Assembly: GCF_036013955.1 (NCBI RefSeq)
Contig: NZ_CP107903.1
Span: forward strand, 620,001 to 684,000
DNA: 64,000 nt
Origin: Streptomyces sp. NBC_00459
GTDB lineage: Bacteria > Actinomycetota > Actinomycetes > Streptomycetales > Streptomycetaceae
Direction of reading: 5' to 3'
In this document: one piece after another, positions 33,327 to 42,236 of the stretch
Position numbering within the stretch: position 1 is the first letter of the stretch
Layout of the letters: every line of letters starts with the position of its first letter
Made by a program: the position numbers and the translations under genes
Notes under the pieces: model-generated
What the model was told of the DNA's origin: nothing
Seen by the model: the letters and a program-made list of their open reading frames with translations, nothing else
The model's database searches: none

Positions 33327-35753
33327 ATGCGCACCCGTTTGAGACGGCTGGTCGTCACCGCCGCCGCATTACTCACCGCCACGACAGCACTGCCCTCCGC
33401 CACGGCGCAGAGCGGGCCGTCACAGGCATCGCAGGCGTCACAGCAACACCCGTCCCACGGCGGGCTCTCCGCCGTGATCCGCTATACCGAGTACGGCATT
33501 CCGCACATCGTCGCGAAGGACTACGCGAACCTCGGCTTCGGCAGTGGCTGGGCCCAGGCCGCCGACCAGGTGTGTGTGCTCGCCGACGGTTTCGTGACCC
33601 TGCGCGGCGACCGCTCGCGCTGGTTCGGGCTCACCGCCGAAACCGACTTCTCGCTCTCCGACGCCTCCGACAACCTCTCCAGCGACCTGTACTTCCGTGG
33701 AGTGCGGGACAACGGCACGGTCGAGCGACTGATCGCCCAGCGGGCGCCGCAGGGCCCGAGCAAGGCCGTCAAGGACCTGATGAACGGCTGGGCGGCCGGC
33801 TACAACGCCTGGCTGAAGCAGAACCGGGTCAAGGACCCGGCCTGTGCGGGCGCCGCCTGGGTCAGGCCCGTGACAGGTCTCGACGTCGCCACCCGCGCCT
33901 ACGCCCTCGCGGTGCTCGGCGGGCAGGGCGGCTTCGTGGACGGGATCACCGCCGCGCAGCCGCCCTCCGCGTCCACCGCGGCCACCAAATCGGCCCTCCC
34001 TGACGCCTCTGCCGCCGCCAAGGGCGCGCGCGAGCTGTTCGACATCTCCGACATGGGCTCCAACGCCGTCGCGTTCAACGGCAGCACGACCGCGAACGGC
34101 CGTGGCCTGCTGCTCGGCAACCCGCACTACCCGTGGCAGGGCGGACGCCGGTTCTGGCAGTCCCAGCAGACCATCCCGGGTGAACTGAACGTCGCGGGCG
34201 GATCGCTGCTCGGCTCGCCGACGATCTCCATCGGGTACAACGCGAACGTGGCGTGGAGCCACACCGTCTCGACCGGTGTGCCGCTGAGCCTGCACCAGCT
34301 GAAGCTGGACCCCGCCGACCCGACGACGTACCTGGTCGACGGCGTGCCGGAGCGGATGACACGCCGGTCCGTGACCGTCCCGGTGAAGGACGGTACTCCG
34401 GTGACCCGCACCCAGTGGTGGACCCGCTACGGCCCCGTCGTCCTCTCCCCCGGCGGCGACCTCCCGTTGCCCTGGACCACGACGACGGCGTACGCACTCA
34501 ACGACCCGAACGCGGTGAACCTGCGCTTCTACGACACCTCGCTCGGCTTCAGCAAGGCACGCAGCACTGCCGACGTCCTCGACTCCCTCGGCCGGCACCA
34601 GGGCATCCCCTGGGTGAACACCGTCGCCGCCGACTCCTCGGGGCACTCCCTGTTCGCCCAGTCGCAGGTACTCCCCCGGATCACCAACGAGTTGGCCGCC
34701 GCTTGTTCGACGCCGCTCGGCAAGGTCCTCTATCCGGCGGCGGGGGTCGCGGTCCTCGACGGATCCCGCACCGACTGCGCCATCGGCAACGACCCGGACG
34801 CGGTGGCGCCCGGAATCTTCGGGCCCTCACGGATGCCGACGCTGAAGGACACGCCGTACGTCGAGAACTCCAACGACAGCGCGTGGCTGACCAACCTGGA
34901 CCGGCCGATCACCGGCTACGAGCGGATCTTCGGCCCGGTGCGCACGGCCGCCTCACCGCGCACCCGTGGTGCCGTCGCCGATGTGGCGGCGCTGGCCGCG
35001 AAGGGCGGGCTGACGGTCGCGGATCTCCAGCGGCAGCAGTTCGCGAACCGTTCGACGTCGGGCGCGCTGGGCGCCGCGGACGCGGCCCGGGCCTGCGCGG
35101 CGTTGCCGGGAGGTACGGCAACAGGCAGCGCCGGTACGGCAGTCGACGTCAGTCAGGCGTGCGGTGTGCTGGCGTCCTGGGACCGCACCATGAACAGCGA
35201 CAGCCAGGGCGCGCTGCTCTTCGCCCGGTTCTGGCGGCAGTGGCTCGGCGCCGTGCCGTCCGCGCAGCGCTGGAAGGTGCCGTTCTCGGCGGCGGACCCG
35301 GTCGACACCCCGAACACGCTCAACACGGACGCGCCGGGCTTCGCCAAGGCTCTCGCCGACGCGGTGACGGAGCTTCGCACGGCGGGCATCCCGCTGAACG
35401 CCAGGCTCGGGGACCACCAGTACGTGGTACGGAAGGGTCAGCGTCTGCCGGTCGGCGGCGGCACCGAGTCCCTGGGCGTGTGGAACAAGATCGAGCCCGT
35501 GTGGGACACCGCGAACGGCGATTACCGGGACAACGCGTTCGGGTCCAGCCACATCCAGGCCGTGGGCTGGGACGGCAGCCGCTGCCCGGTGGCCCGCACG
35601 CTGCTGACGTACTCCCAGTCGTCGAATCCGAACTCGCCGCACTTCGCGGACCAGACGCGGCTGTTCTCGGCCGAGAAGTGGGTCAGGGCAAGGTTCTGTG
35701 AGAAGGACATCCTGTCGTCGCCCGCGCTGCGGGTGATCCGGGTGCACGGCTGA
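33327..35753 (+). CDS. Secreted Ntn-type acylase (penicillin/AHL/cyclic lipopeptide acylase), TTA-containing
   Basis: 808 residues, close to Streptomyces AHL acylase (AhlM) and aculeacin/cyclic-lipopeptide acylases. Signal peptide (RTRLRRLVVTAAALLTATTA), alpha chain about 45-244, then autoproteolytic Gly244-Ser245 in DMGSNAVAFNG. Ser245 becomes the N-terminal nucleophile of the beta chain, which carries GLLLGNPHYPW and the oxyanion region SIGYNANVAWSHT. It hydrolyses amide-linked acyl chains outside the cell. ATG 33327 has GGGAGG upstream. Leu15 is TTA (33369-33371), making secretion bldA-dependent. Substrate class (AHL, lipopeptide, penicillin V) cannot be fixed from sequence. Confidence 0.88.
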   Translation: MRTRLRRLVVTAAALLTATTALPSATAQSGPSQASQASQQHPSHGGLSAVIRYTEYGIPHIVAKDYANLGFGSGWAQAADQVCVLADGFVTLRGDRSRWFGLTAETDFSLSDASDNLSSDLYFRGVRDNGTVERLIAQRAPQGPSKAVKDLMNGWAAGYNAWLKQNRVKDPACAGAAWVRPVTGLDVATRAYALAVLGGQGGFVDGITAAQPPSASTAATKSALPDASAAAKGARELFDISDMGSNAVAFNGSTTANGRGLLLGNPHYPWQGGRRFWQSQQTIPGELNVAGGSLLGSPTISIGYNANVAWSHTVSTGVPLSLHQLKLDPADPTTYLVDGVPERMTRRSVTVPVKDGTPVTRTQWWTRYGPVVLSPGGDLPLPWTTTTAYALNDPNAVNLRFYDTSLGFSKARSTADVLDSLGRHQGIPWVNTVAADSSGHSLFAQSQVLPRITNELAAACSTPLGKVLYPAAGVAVLDGSRTDCAIGNDPDAVAPGIFGPSRMPTLKDTPYVENSNDSAWLTNLDRPITGYERIFGPVRTAASPRTRGAVADVAALAAKGGLTVADLQRQQFANRSTSGALGAADAARACAALPGGTATGSAGTAVDVSQACGVLASWDRTMNSDSQGALLFARFWRQWLGAVPSAQRWKVPFSAADPVDTPNTLNTDAPGFAKALADAVTELRTAGIPLNARLGDHQYVVRKGQRLPVGGGTESLGVWNKIEPVWDTANGDYRDNAFGSSHIQAVGWDGSRCPVARTLLTYSQSSNPNSPHFADQTRLFSAEKWVRARFCEKDILSSPALRVIRVHG

Positions 35754-35787
35754 CCAACTGACCGACGTACTCAGAGTCGGCCCACCG

Positions 35788-35817
35788 TGGTCCCGTCCCT
35801 TCGCCGGGGCGGGACCA
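35788..35817. terminator. Hairpin between convergent acylase and acyl-CoA ligase genes
   Basis: TGGTCCCGTCCC (35788-35799) pairs with GGGGCGGGACCA (35806-35817) with a single G-T wobble and a 6-base loop. It sits between the stop codons at 35753 and 35874 and can serve both strands. Confidence 0.75.
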
Positions 35818-35821
35818 CACC

Positions 35822-35857
35822 GCGGTTCGCACCACGATTCGTACAGCGGTTCGCACC
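35822..35857. repeat. Three tandem 12-bp units
   Basis: GCGGTTCGCACC (35822-35833), a diverged ACGATTCGTACA, then GCGGTTCGCACC again (35846-35857). A short tandem repeat between a terminator and the ligase stop codon; no function seen. Confidence 0.5.
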
Positions 35858-35873
35858 GCCATCGCACGGCCGC

Positions 35874-37436
35874 TCACACAGGCCGCGTACGACCCTCCCA
35901 GTACGGGTCGCGCAACCGCCGCTTGTACAGCTTGCCGTTGGGATCGCGCGGCATCCGCTCGATGAAGTCGACGCTCTTGGGCCGTTTGTACCCGGCGAGC
36001 CGGCGCGCGCAGTGGCCGAGGATCTCGGTGGCGAGGTCGGGCCCCGGGACATGTCCGGGCGCCACTTCCACGACCGCCTTGACCTCCTCGCCCCAGTCGT
36101 CGTTCGGGATGCCGAAGGCAGCGGCGTCGGCTACGGCGGGGTGGGCGAGGAGGGCGGACTCGATCTCGGCGGGGTAGATGTTGACCCCGCCCGAGATGAT
36201 CATGTCGATCTTGCGGTCCCGGAGGAAGAGATAGCCGTCCTCGTCCAGGAGGCCCAGGTCTCCGACGGTGAAGAAGTCGCCGATGCGGTTCTTCCGCGTC
36301 TTGCTCTCGTCCTTGTGGTAGGCGAAACCCCCGGTGCTCATCTTCATGTAGACCGTGCCGAGTTCGCCCGGCGGCAGCCGGTTCCCGTCGTCGTCGAAGA
36401 TCGCGAGTTCGCTGATCGGCCAGGCCTTGCCGACCGTGCCGGGCTTCTTCAGCCAGTCCTCGGCGGTCGCGAACGCCCCGCCGCCCTCGCTGGCCGCGTA
36501 GTACTCCTCCACGCAGTCGCCCCACCAGTCGATCATGGCCCGTTTCACATGGTCGGGGCAGGGCGCGGCGCCGTGGATGGCATGCCGCATGGACGTCACG
36601 TCGTACGCCCGCCGCACCTGCTCCGGCAGCGCCAGCAGCCGGTGGAACTGGGTCGGGACCATGTGGGTGTGCGTGCACTTGTGGGCGTCGATGACACGGA
36701 GCATCTCCTCCGGCGTCCACTTGTCCATCAGCACCAGGCGGTGCCCGATGTGCAGGGACGCGCCCGCGAACTGGAGTACTGCCGTGTGGTAGAGCGGCGA
36801 GCAGACAAGATGCACGTTCCCGCCGAACGGCTTGATCCCGAAGATGCCGAGGAACCCGCCGAGGTACGCCTCCTCGGGCGGCTTGCCCTGCAACGGACGC
36901 CGAATACCGCGCGGGCGGCCCGTGGTGCCCGAGGTGTAGTTCATGACCCAGCCGAGGGTGCGCTCGTCGGGCGCCGATTCGGGCTGTCCGTCGAGGAGTT
37001 CGGTGTACGGCCGGAATCCGTCGACCTCGCCGACCGCGTACCGCCGCTCCACCGGGAGCTGCGCCTCGTCGGCGGCGGCGCGGGCCGCATCGGCGAACCG
37101 CTCGTGTGCGATGAGCACCTTGGCGCCGGAGTCGGAGACGATCCAGGCGATCTCGGGCCCGACGAGGTGGTGGTTGACGGGGACGAGGTAGAACCCGGCC
37201 TGGGAGGCGGCCAGATACGCCACGAGGAACTCGACGCCGTTGGGCAGGACGACGGCGAAGGCGTCACCGCGTCCGAGTCCGGCGGCGCGCAGCCCGTGCA
37301 CCAGTTGGTTGGTGGCCGCGTGCAGGCGTCCTGCGGTCCACTGCTCACCGTCGGGCGCGATGAGGACCGTACGCTCCGGGTCGACGGCGGCCTGCGCCCA
37401 GAATCCGTTGGCGGTCCGGCTCACGGTCTCGCTCAC
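35874..37436 (-). CDS. Long-chain acyl-CoA ligase (FadD-like)
   Basis: 520 residues from GTG 37436, which overlaps the nitronate monooxygenase stop by 4 bp. Motifs: MNYTSGTTGRPRGIRRPL (P-loop), YYAASEGGG (A5), FTVGDLGLLDEDGYLFLRDR and MIISGGVNIYPAEIESAL (hinge), and MPRDPNGKLYKRRLRD with the catalytic Lys. The RGIRRPL and KPFGGNVHLVCSPLYHTA features are those of actinobacterial FadD enzymes near steroid/lipid catabolism genes. It is the second gene of a two-gene operon controlled from the TCTGA-N7-TCAGA site at 38618. Confidence 0.88.
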   Translation of the reverse strand: MSETVSRTANGFWAQAAVDPERTVLIAPDGEQWTAGRLHAATNQLVHGLRAAGLGRGDAFAVVLPNGVEFLVAYLAASQAGFYLVPVNHHLVGPEIAWIVSDSGAKVLIAHERFADAARAAADEAQLPVERRYAVGEVDGFRPYTELLDGQPESAPDERTLGWVMNYTSGTTGRPRGIRRPLQGKPPEEAYLGGFLGIFGIKPFGGNVHLVCSPLYHTAVLQFAGASLHIGHRLVLMDKWTPEEMLRVIDAHKCTHTHMVPTQFHRLLALPEQVRRAYDVTSMRHAIHGAAPCPDHVKRAMIDWWGDCVEEYYAASEGGGAFATAEDWLKKPGTVGKAWPISELAIFDDDGNRLPPGELGTVYMKMSTGGFAYHKDESKTRKNRIGDFFTVGDLGLLDEDGYLFLRDRKIDMIISGGVNIYPAEIESALLAHPAVADAAAFGIPNDDWGEEVKAVVEVAPGHVPGPDLATEILGHCARRLAGYKRPKSVDFIERMPRDPNGKLYKRRLRDPYWEGRTRPV

Positions 37437-38575
37437 GACTGGTCGCCCCTTCCGTCGGCGTTGCTTCCGTCGGCGTTCCGTCCCGCGATCCGGTTGACTC
37501 GGTTCACGGCTTCCTCGAAACCGCTGGTCAGGTCGTCGAAGACGGCCTGGACGCTCCGCTCGCTGTTCATCCGGCCGACGATCTGACCGACCGGTGTGCC
37601 GAGGAGCGGTGCGACCTCGTACTTCTGGATGCGCGAGACGGCCTCCGCGACGAGCAGACCCTGCAGGGGCATGGGGAGGGTGCCGGGTCCGTCGGTGGAG
37701 TCCCAGGCGTCGGTCCAGTCCGTGCGAAGCTGACGTGCGGGTTTGCCGGTCAGTGCGCGGGAGCGGACGGTGTCGCCCGAGCCGGCCGCCAGCAGCTTCT
37801 GCGTGAGCGCGGTCGAGTGCATGTCCGCCTCGGTCACGGTCAGCCACATGGAGCCCAGCCAGACCCCCTGGGCGCCGAGGGCCAGCGCGGCGGCCACCTG
37901 TCGTCCGCTGCCGATTCCGCCGGCCGCGAGCACCGGCAACGGGTCGACGGCGTCGACGACTTCGGGGGTCAGCACCATGGAGGCGATCTCGCCGGTGTGG
38001 CCACCCGCCTCGTAGCCCTGTGCGACGACGATGTCGATACCGCCCTCGGCGTGCTTCCGCGCGTGCCGGGCGCTGCCCGCGAGGGCCGCGACGAGCACAT
38101 CCTGATCATGCGCGCGGGCCACGACATCGGCGGGTGGCGAGCCCAGAGCGTTCGCCAGCAGTTTGATCGGGTAGTCGAAGGCCACGTCCAGCTGGCTACG
38201 GGCGACCTGCTCCATCCACCCCGTGATGCGCCACCCGGACGCCTCGCCCTCGGCCAGTTCGGGCACGCCGTACTTGGCCAGGGTGTCCCGGACGAACTGG
38301 CGGTGCCCCTCGGGGATCATCGCCTCGACCTCGGCCTCGGTGACCCCCTCGACCTTCCGGGCCGGCATGACGACATCCAACCCGTACGGCCGGCCGTCGA
38401 CATGTGCCTCGATCCAGTCCAGGTCGCGCTTGAGGTCGTCCGGCGCCGTGTATCGGACCGCGCCGAGCACCCCGAAGCCGCCGGCCCGGCTGATGGCCGC
38501 GGCGACGGCGGGGAACGGCGTGAAGCCGAAGACGGCGTGCTCGATTCCCAGTTTCTTGCTCAGCTCCGTCTGCAT
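37433..38575 (-). CDS. Nitronate monooxygenase / 2-nitropropane dioxygenase-family flavoprotein
   Basis: 380 residues, FMN TIM-barrel: HAVFGFTPFPAVAAAISRAGGFGVLG at the N-terminus, DIVVAQGYEAGGHTGEI (phosphate loop and catalytic His region) and PVLAAGGIGSGRQVAAALALGAQGVWLGS. Family members oxidise nitronates or act as enoyl reductase-like flavoproteins; many actinobacterial ones stand in lipid catabolic operons, so the nitro substrate may be wrong. It is translationally coupled to the downstream acyl-CoA ligase (GTGA overlap). Start ATG 38575; operator 43 bp upstream. Confidence 0.85.
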   Translation of the reverse strand: MQTELSKKLGIEHAVFGFTPFPAVAAAISRAGGFGVLGAVRYTAPDDLKRDLDWIEAHVDGRPYGLDVVMPARKVEGVTEAEVEAMIPEGHRQFVRDTLAKYGVPELAEGEASGWRITGWMEQVARSQLDVAFDYPIKLLANALGSPPADVVARAHDQDVLVAALAGSARHARKHAEGGIDIVVAQGYEAGGHTGEIASMVLTPEVVDAVDPLPVLAAGGIGSGRQVAAALALGAQGVWLGSMWLTVTEADMHSTALTQKLLAAGSGDTVRSRALTGKPARQLRTDWTDAWDSTDGPGTLPMPLQGLLVAEAVSRIQKYEVAPLLGTPVGQIVGRMNSERSVQAVFDDLTSGFEEAVNRVNRIAGRNADGSNADGRGDQS

Positions 38576-38617
38576 GGCCGCAGGATGCCGCAGTCCTCCG
38601 GACGAGGGAAGACCTTT

Positions 38618-38634
38618 TCTGATACACCGTCAGA
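38618..38634. promoter_or_regulatory. Shared operator candidate, copy 2 (TCTGA-N7-TCAGA)
   Basis: TCTGA (38618-38622), seven bases, TCAGA (38630-38634), inside TTTTCTGA...TCAGATTCTT. It lies 43 bp upstream of the nitronate monooxygenase start and matches the site at 25256-25272 in arms, spacing and T-rich flanks. Confidence 0.6.
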
Positions 38635-38758
38635 TTCTTGGCCACGGAGGCCCGTACGGCTGACGCACGGTTGACACACACCTCGGTTGACACGAAAGTT
38701 TCACCCCGCAGGGCGGTCCCGAAAATTGCTTTCAGGCGGTGCGGTGGGAGGCTCCCCG

Positions 38759-40537
38759 ATGAGGGAAGACGCGGCAGGCAGCAGACTGACACGACGTCAG
38801 CTGGCCAGACGCACCATGGCGTTGGGCGGATCCCTGGCCTTCGCCTCCTTCCCGGCGGGACCTGCCGAGGCCACCCCCAGGACGACGGGCCGGCACCTGA
38901 CCCTGCGCCACGGCTCACCCGAACGGGCCGGTCTCCTTCCCCAGCACCTGGACCAACTGGTCACGGACGCGGAGGCGTTCCTCCACCCCTCCCCCAGTCA
39001 TCCCTGGTACGCGGGCGCGGTCCTGCTCGCCGGGCGTGGCTCCACCGTGGCGCTCCATCAGCCGATCGGCATGGCGGTGCGCTATGCGGCGTACGACGAG
39101 AAGACGGACACCGGTGTCGAGTTTCCGGCCCCGGAACAGATCTCGATGGCCAGGGAAACGGTGTTCGACCTCGCCTCGGTCTCCAAGCTGTTCACATCGA
39201 TCCTGGCCGTGCAGCAACTGGAACGGGGTGCTCTGGAGCTGGAGGGAAAGGTCGCAGCGTATCTGCCGGAGTTCGCACGGGCCGGCAAACAGGAGGTGAC
39301 GATCCGTCAACTCCTCACCCACACCTCGGGCTTCCGCGCCTGGATCCCGCTCTACAACGCCCCGACCCACGAGCAGAAGCTCGAACTCATCTGGAACCAG
39401 GCGCCCCTGAACACGCCGGGCACCAAGTACCTCTACTCGGACCTCAATCTCATCTCGCTCCAGCTGGTCCTGGAGAGGATCACCGGTCTCCCGCTGGACA
39501 CGCAGCTCCGCGACGAGATCACCGCTCCCCTCGGCATGCACCGCACGCGCTACAACCCGCCCGCCTCCTGGAAACCGAGGATCGCCGCCACCGAGGACGC
39601 CCGCAAACCCTGGTCCGGGCTCGACCGGGGCCTGGTGTGGGGCGAGGTCCACGACGAGAACGCCTACAGCCTCGGCGGAGTGGCGGGCCACGCCGGTGTG
39701 TTCTCGTCGGCCTGGGACCTCGCCGTTCTCGGCCGCACACTCCTCAACGGCGGCGCCTACGGCAGGGCACGGATCCTGTCGCCCGCCTCGGTCGAGCTGA
39801 TGTTCACCGACTTCAACACTGCCTTCCCCGGCGACGAGCACGGCCTAGGTTTCGAGCTCTACCAGCACTGGTACATGGGCGCGATGGCCACACCGCGCAC
39901 CGCAGGACACACCGGCTTCACCGGTACCTCGATCGTCCTCGACCCGACGACCGACTCCTTCCTGGTCGTGCTCGGCAACTCCGTTCATCCCGTGCGCAAT
40001 TGGCGCTCCGGCTCCGCACCCCGGGTCGCCGCCGCGAACAACCTGGCCCGCGCCGTGCCGGTTCGCCCACGCCAAGGACGTAGAGCCTGGTTCTCCGGCA
40101 TGACGAGTTCGACGACGGCGACACTCACCCTCCCGCCCCTCGCCACCACTGCCGACTCCCGCCTGCGCTGCACCCTGTGGTGGGACACCGAGCCGCAGTC
40201 GGACATGCTGTTCCTGGAGTCCTCGGCCGACGGCGGCGCGACCTGGCAGCCGGTCCCGTTCACGGCCTCCCCCGCCGGCGGCACCCCGCAACAGCATCCG
40301 ACGGGTTCGGTCACCGGCTGGTCGGGGCGCGTCTGGCACCGCCTCACGGCGGACCTGCCCGCCGCGCCGGCCCTCGTCCTGCGCTGGCGGTACACGACCG
40401 ACCGGCTGTACGTCGGCCGTGGAGCCTATGTCGACGGCCTGAGCGTGCGCGGCGGTGACGGCACCATGTTCGACGAGACGCGTCCGGCGGACGCGGCACG
40501 TATCGAGGCGATCGGCTGGACGGCGTCCGCGAACTGA
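38759..40537 (+). CDS. Tat-exported serine hydrolase of the beta-lactamase/PBP4* family
   Basis: 592 residues. A twin-arginine-type signal (RLTRRQLARRTMALGGSLAF) is followed by the class C beta-lactamase/esterase fold. The nucleophile is Ser140 in LASVSKLF (SxxK), the second motif YLYSDLNL (Tyr), and the third TAGHTGFTGT (HTG). The last 170 residues (about 420-592) form an added beta-sandwich-like domain with SADGGATWQPVPF and YVDGLSVRGGDG, probably substrate or wall binding. Likely a D-aminopeptidase, carboxypeptidase or esterase rather than a resistance enzyme. ATG 38759 has GGGAGG 8 bases upstream. Confidence 0.85.
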   Translation: MREDAAGSRLTRRQLARRTMALGGSLAFASFPAGPAEATPRTTGRHLTLRHGSPERAGLLPQHLDQLVTDAEAFLHPSPSHPWYAGAVLLAGRGSTVALHQPIGMAVRYAAYDEKTDTGVEFPAPEQISMARETVFDLASVSKLFTSILAVQQLERGALELEGKVAAYLPEFARAGKQEVTIRQLLTHTSGFRAWIPLYNAPTHEQKLELIWNQAPLNTPGTKYLYSDLNLISLQLVLERITGLPLDTQLRDEITAPLGMHRTRYNPPASWKPRIAATEDARKPWSGLDRGLVWGEVHDENAYSLGGVAGHAGVFSSAWDLAVLGRTLLNGGAYGRARILSPASVELMFTDFNTAFPGDEHGLGFELYQHWYMGAMATPRTAGHTGFTGTSIVLDPTTDSFLVVLGNSVHPVRNWRSGSAPRVAAANNLARAVPVRPRQGRRAWFSGMTSSTTATLTLPPLATTADSRLRCTLWWDTEPQSDMLFLESSADGGATWQPVPFTASPAGGTPQQHPTGSVTGWSGRVWHRLTADLPAAPALVLRWRYTTDRLYVGRGAYVDGLSVRGGDGTMFDETRPADAARIEAIGWTASAN

Positions 40538-40575
40538 CCCGGCGCCAGGCGCACTTGAGCGCGACGGCCGCCGGA

Positions 40576-42171
40576 TCAGCCCTCGTCCGCCTCCAGCACC
40601 GCCATGGCGGCGTTGTGCCCCGGCACCCCGCTCACACCACCCCCGCGCACCGCGCCCGCCCCGCACAGCAGGACGTTCGCGTCCGGGGTCTCCACTCCCC
40701 AGCGCCCGCTGCCCTCCTGGGCGTAGGGCCAGGTCAGGTCGCGGTGGAAGATGTTGCCGCCGGGCAGGCGCAGGTCGCGTTCCAGGTCGAGTGGAGTCTT
40801 CGCCTCGATGCAAGGGCGGCCGTCGGCGTCGGTGGCGAGACAGTCCGCGAGGGGCTCGGCGAGGTGGGCGTCGAGCTGGGCGAGGGTGGATTTCAGCAGC
40901 TCGTCCCGGACGGCGTCGTTGTCGCTCGCGAACAGCCGTGCGGGTGTGTGCAGGCCGAACAGGGTCAGCGTCTGATAGCCCTGCTCGACGAGGTCCGGAC
41001 CGAGGATCGTCGGGTCGGTGAGCGAGTGGCAGTAGATCTCCGACGGTGGCGCGGCGGGCAGTTCACCAGCTGTCGCCTGGGCGTGGGCGGCGGCCAGTTG
41101 CTCGTACCCCTCGGCGATGTGGAAGGTCCCGGCGAACGCCTCGCGCGGGTCGACGGACGTGTCCTTGAGCCTAGGCAGCCGGGTGAGCAGCATGTTCACC
41201 TTGAGCTGGGCGCCCTCGGCGGGGCTCGGCGGCGCCTGGCCCGTCAGCGCGGCCAGTTCCTGCGGGGATGCGTTCACCAGGACGTGCCGGGCGCCGACCG
41301 TGCCCTCTCCGTCAGCTGTCCGGTAGGTCACCTCGGCGGCTCGGCCGTCGGTGTCCACCCGTACGACCTCGTGGCCGGTGGCGAGCACGGCTCCCGCGTT
41401 CCGGGCGGCGCCGGCCAGCGCGTCCGTGAGGGCGCCCATACCGCCCACGGGCACGTCCCAGGCGCCGGTACCGCCGCCGATGACGTGGTAGAGGAAGCAG
41501 CGGTTCTGCCGCAGGGAGGGGTCGTGGGCGTCGGCGAAGGTGCCGATCAGCGCGTCGGTGAGGACGACACCGCGTACGAGGTCATCGGCGAAGTTCGCCT
41601 CGACGGCGGCGCCGATCGGCTCCTCGAAGAGGGTGCGCCAGGCGTCCTCGTCGTCGACGCGGCTGCGGAGTTCGTCGCGGGTGGGCAGGGGCTCGGTGAG
41701 AGTGGGGAACACCTTTTCGGCGACGCGGCCGGTCATCCCGTAGAAGCGCTGCCAGGACTCGTACTCGCGTTCCCCTCCGGTGAGGCGCGCGAAGGCCTCC
41801 CGGGTGCGGAGCTCCCCGCCGCCGACGAGCAGCCCGGTGGCCCGGCCGTCCCGTTCCACGGGGGTGTACGAGGAGACGGTGCGTCCGCGCACCCGGAAGT
41901 CCAGGTCGAGATCCCGCACGATCTTCCGGGGCAGCAGACTGACCAGGTAGGAGTAGCGCGACAGCCGGGCGTCGACCCCGGCGAACGGGCGGGTCGACAC
42001 GGCGGCGCCGCCGGTGCCGGCCAGCCGTTCCAGGACCAGCACGGACTTCCCGGCACGGGCCAGATAGGCGGCGGCGACGAGGCCGTTGTGGCCACCGCCG
42101 ACGATCACCGCGTCGTATCGGTCGTGGCGGTCCGGTCGGCCGGCTCGGTCGGGGCGCTCATGTGCGGGCAT
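40576..42171 (-). CDS. FAD-dependent oxidoreductase (phytoene desaturase/PYROXD2-like)
   Basis: 531 residues. A Rossmann FAD site is at 20-50 (YDAVIVGGGHNGLVAAAYLA...ERLAGTGGAA), and a C-terminal FAD-binding block LCGAGAVRGGGVSGVPGHNA. The middle has the CrtI-like YHVIGGGTGAWDVPVGGMGA. The family dehydrogenates or isomerises lipophilic substrates; no carotenoid gene is nearby, so PYROXD2-like is the safer label. Start ATG 42171 with a weak GAAGAA site. It converges with the beta-lactamase-fold gene (38 bp). Confidence 0.85.
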   Translation of the reverse strand: MPAHERPDRAGRPDRHDRYDAVIVGGGHNGLVAAAYLARAGKSVLVLERLAGTGGAAVSTRPFAGVDARLSRYSYLVSLLPRKIVRDLDLDFRVRGRTVSSYTPVERDGRATGLLVGGGELRTREAFARLTGGEREYESWQRFYGMTGRVAEKVFPTLTEPLPTRDELRSRVDDEDAWRTLFEEPIGAAVEANFADDLVRGVVLTDALIGTFADAHDPSLRQNRCFLYHVIGGGTGAWDVPVGGMGALTDALAGAARNAGAVLATGHEVVRVDTDGRAAEVTYRTADGEGTVGARHVLVNASPQELAALTGQAPPSPAEGAQLKVNMLLTRLPRLKDTSVDPREAFAGTFHIAEGYEQLAAAHAQATAGELPAAPPSEIYCHSLTDPTILGPDLVEQGYQTLTLFGLHTPARLFASDNDAVRDELLKSTLAQLDAHLAEPLADCLATDADGRPCIEAKTPLDLERDLRLPGGNIFHRDLTWPYAQEGSGRWGVETPDANVLLCGAGAVRGGGVSGVPGHNAAMAVLEADEG

Positions 42172-42236
42172 GGTTCTTCGTAACACGTGATGATCCACCC
42201 CGGCCAGAGCTGTACGGCCGAGGGGCCCCGGCACAC

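Noticed and set aside
35822..35857. CRISPR-like repeat
   Set aside because: Only three 12-bp tandem units without spacers and no cas genes.
38759..40537. Antibiotic-resistance class C beta-lactamase
   Set aside because: The SxxK/Tyr/HTG motifs are shared with esterases and D-peptidases; the extra C-terminal domain and overall length do not fit AmpC.
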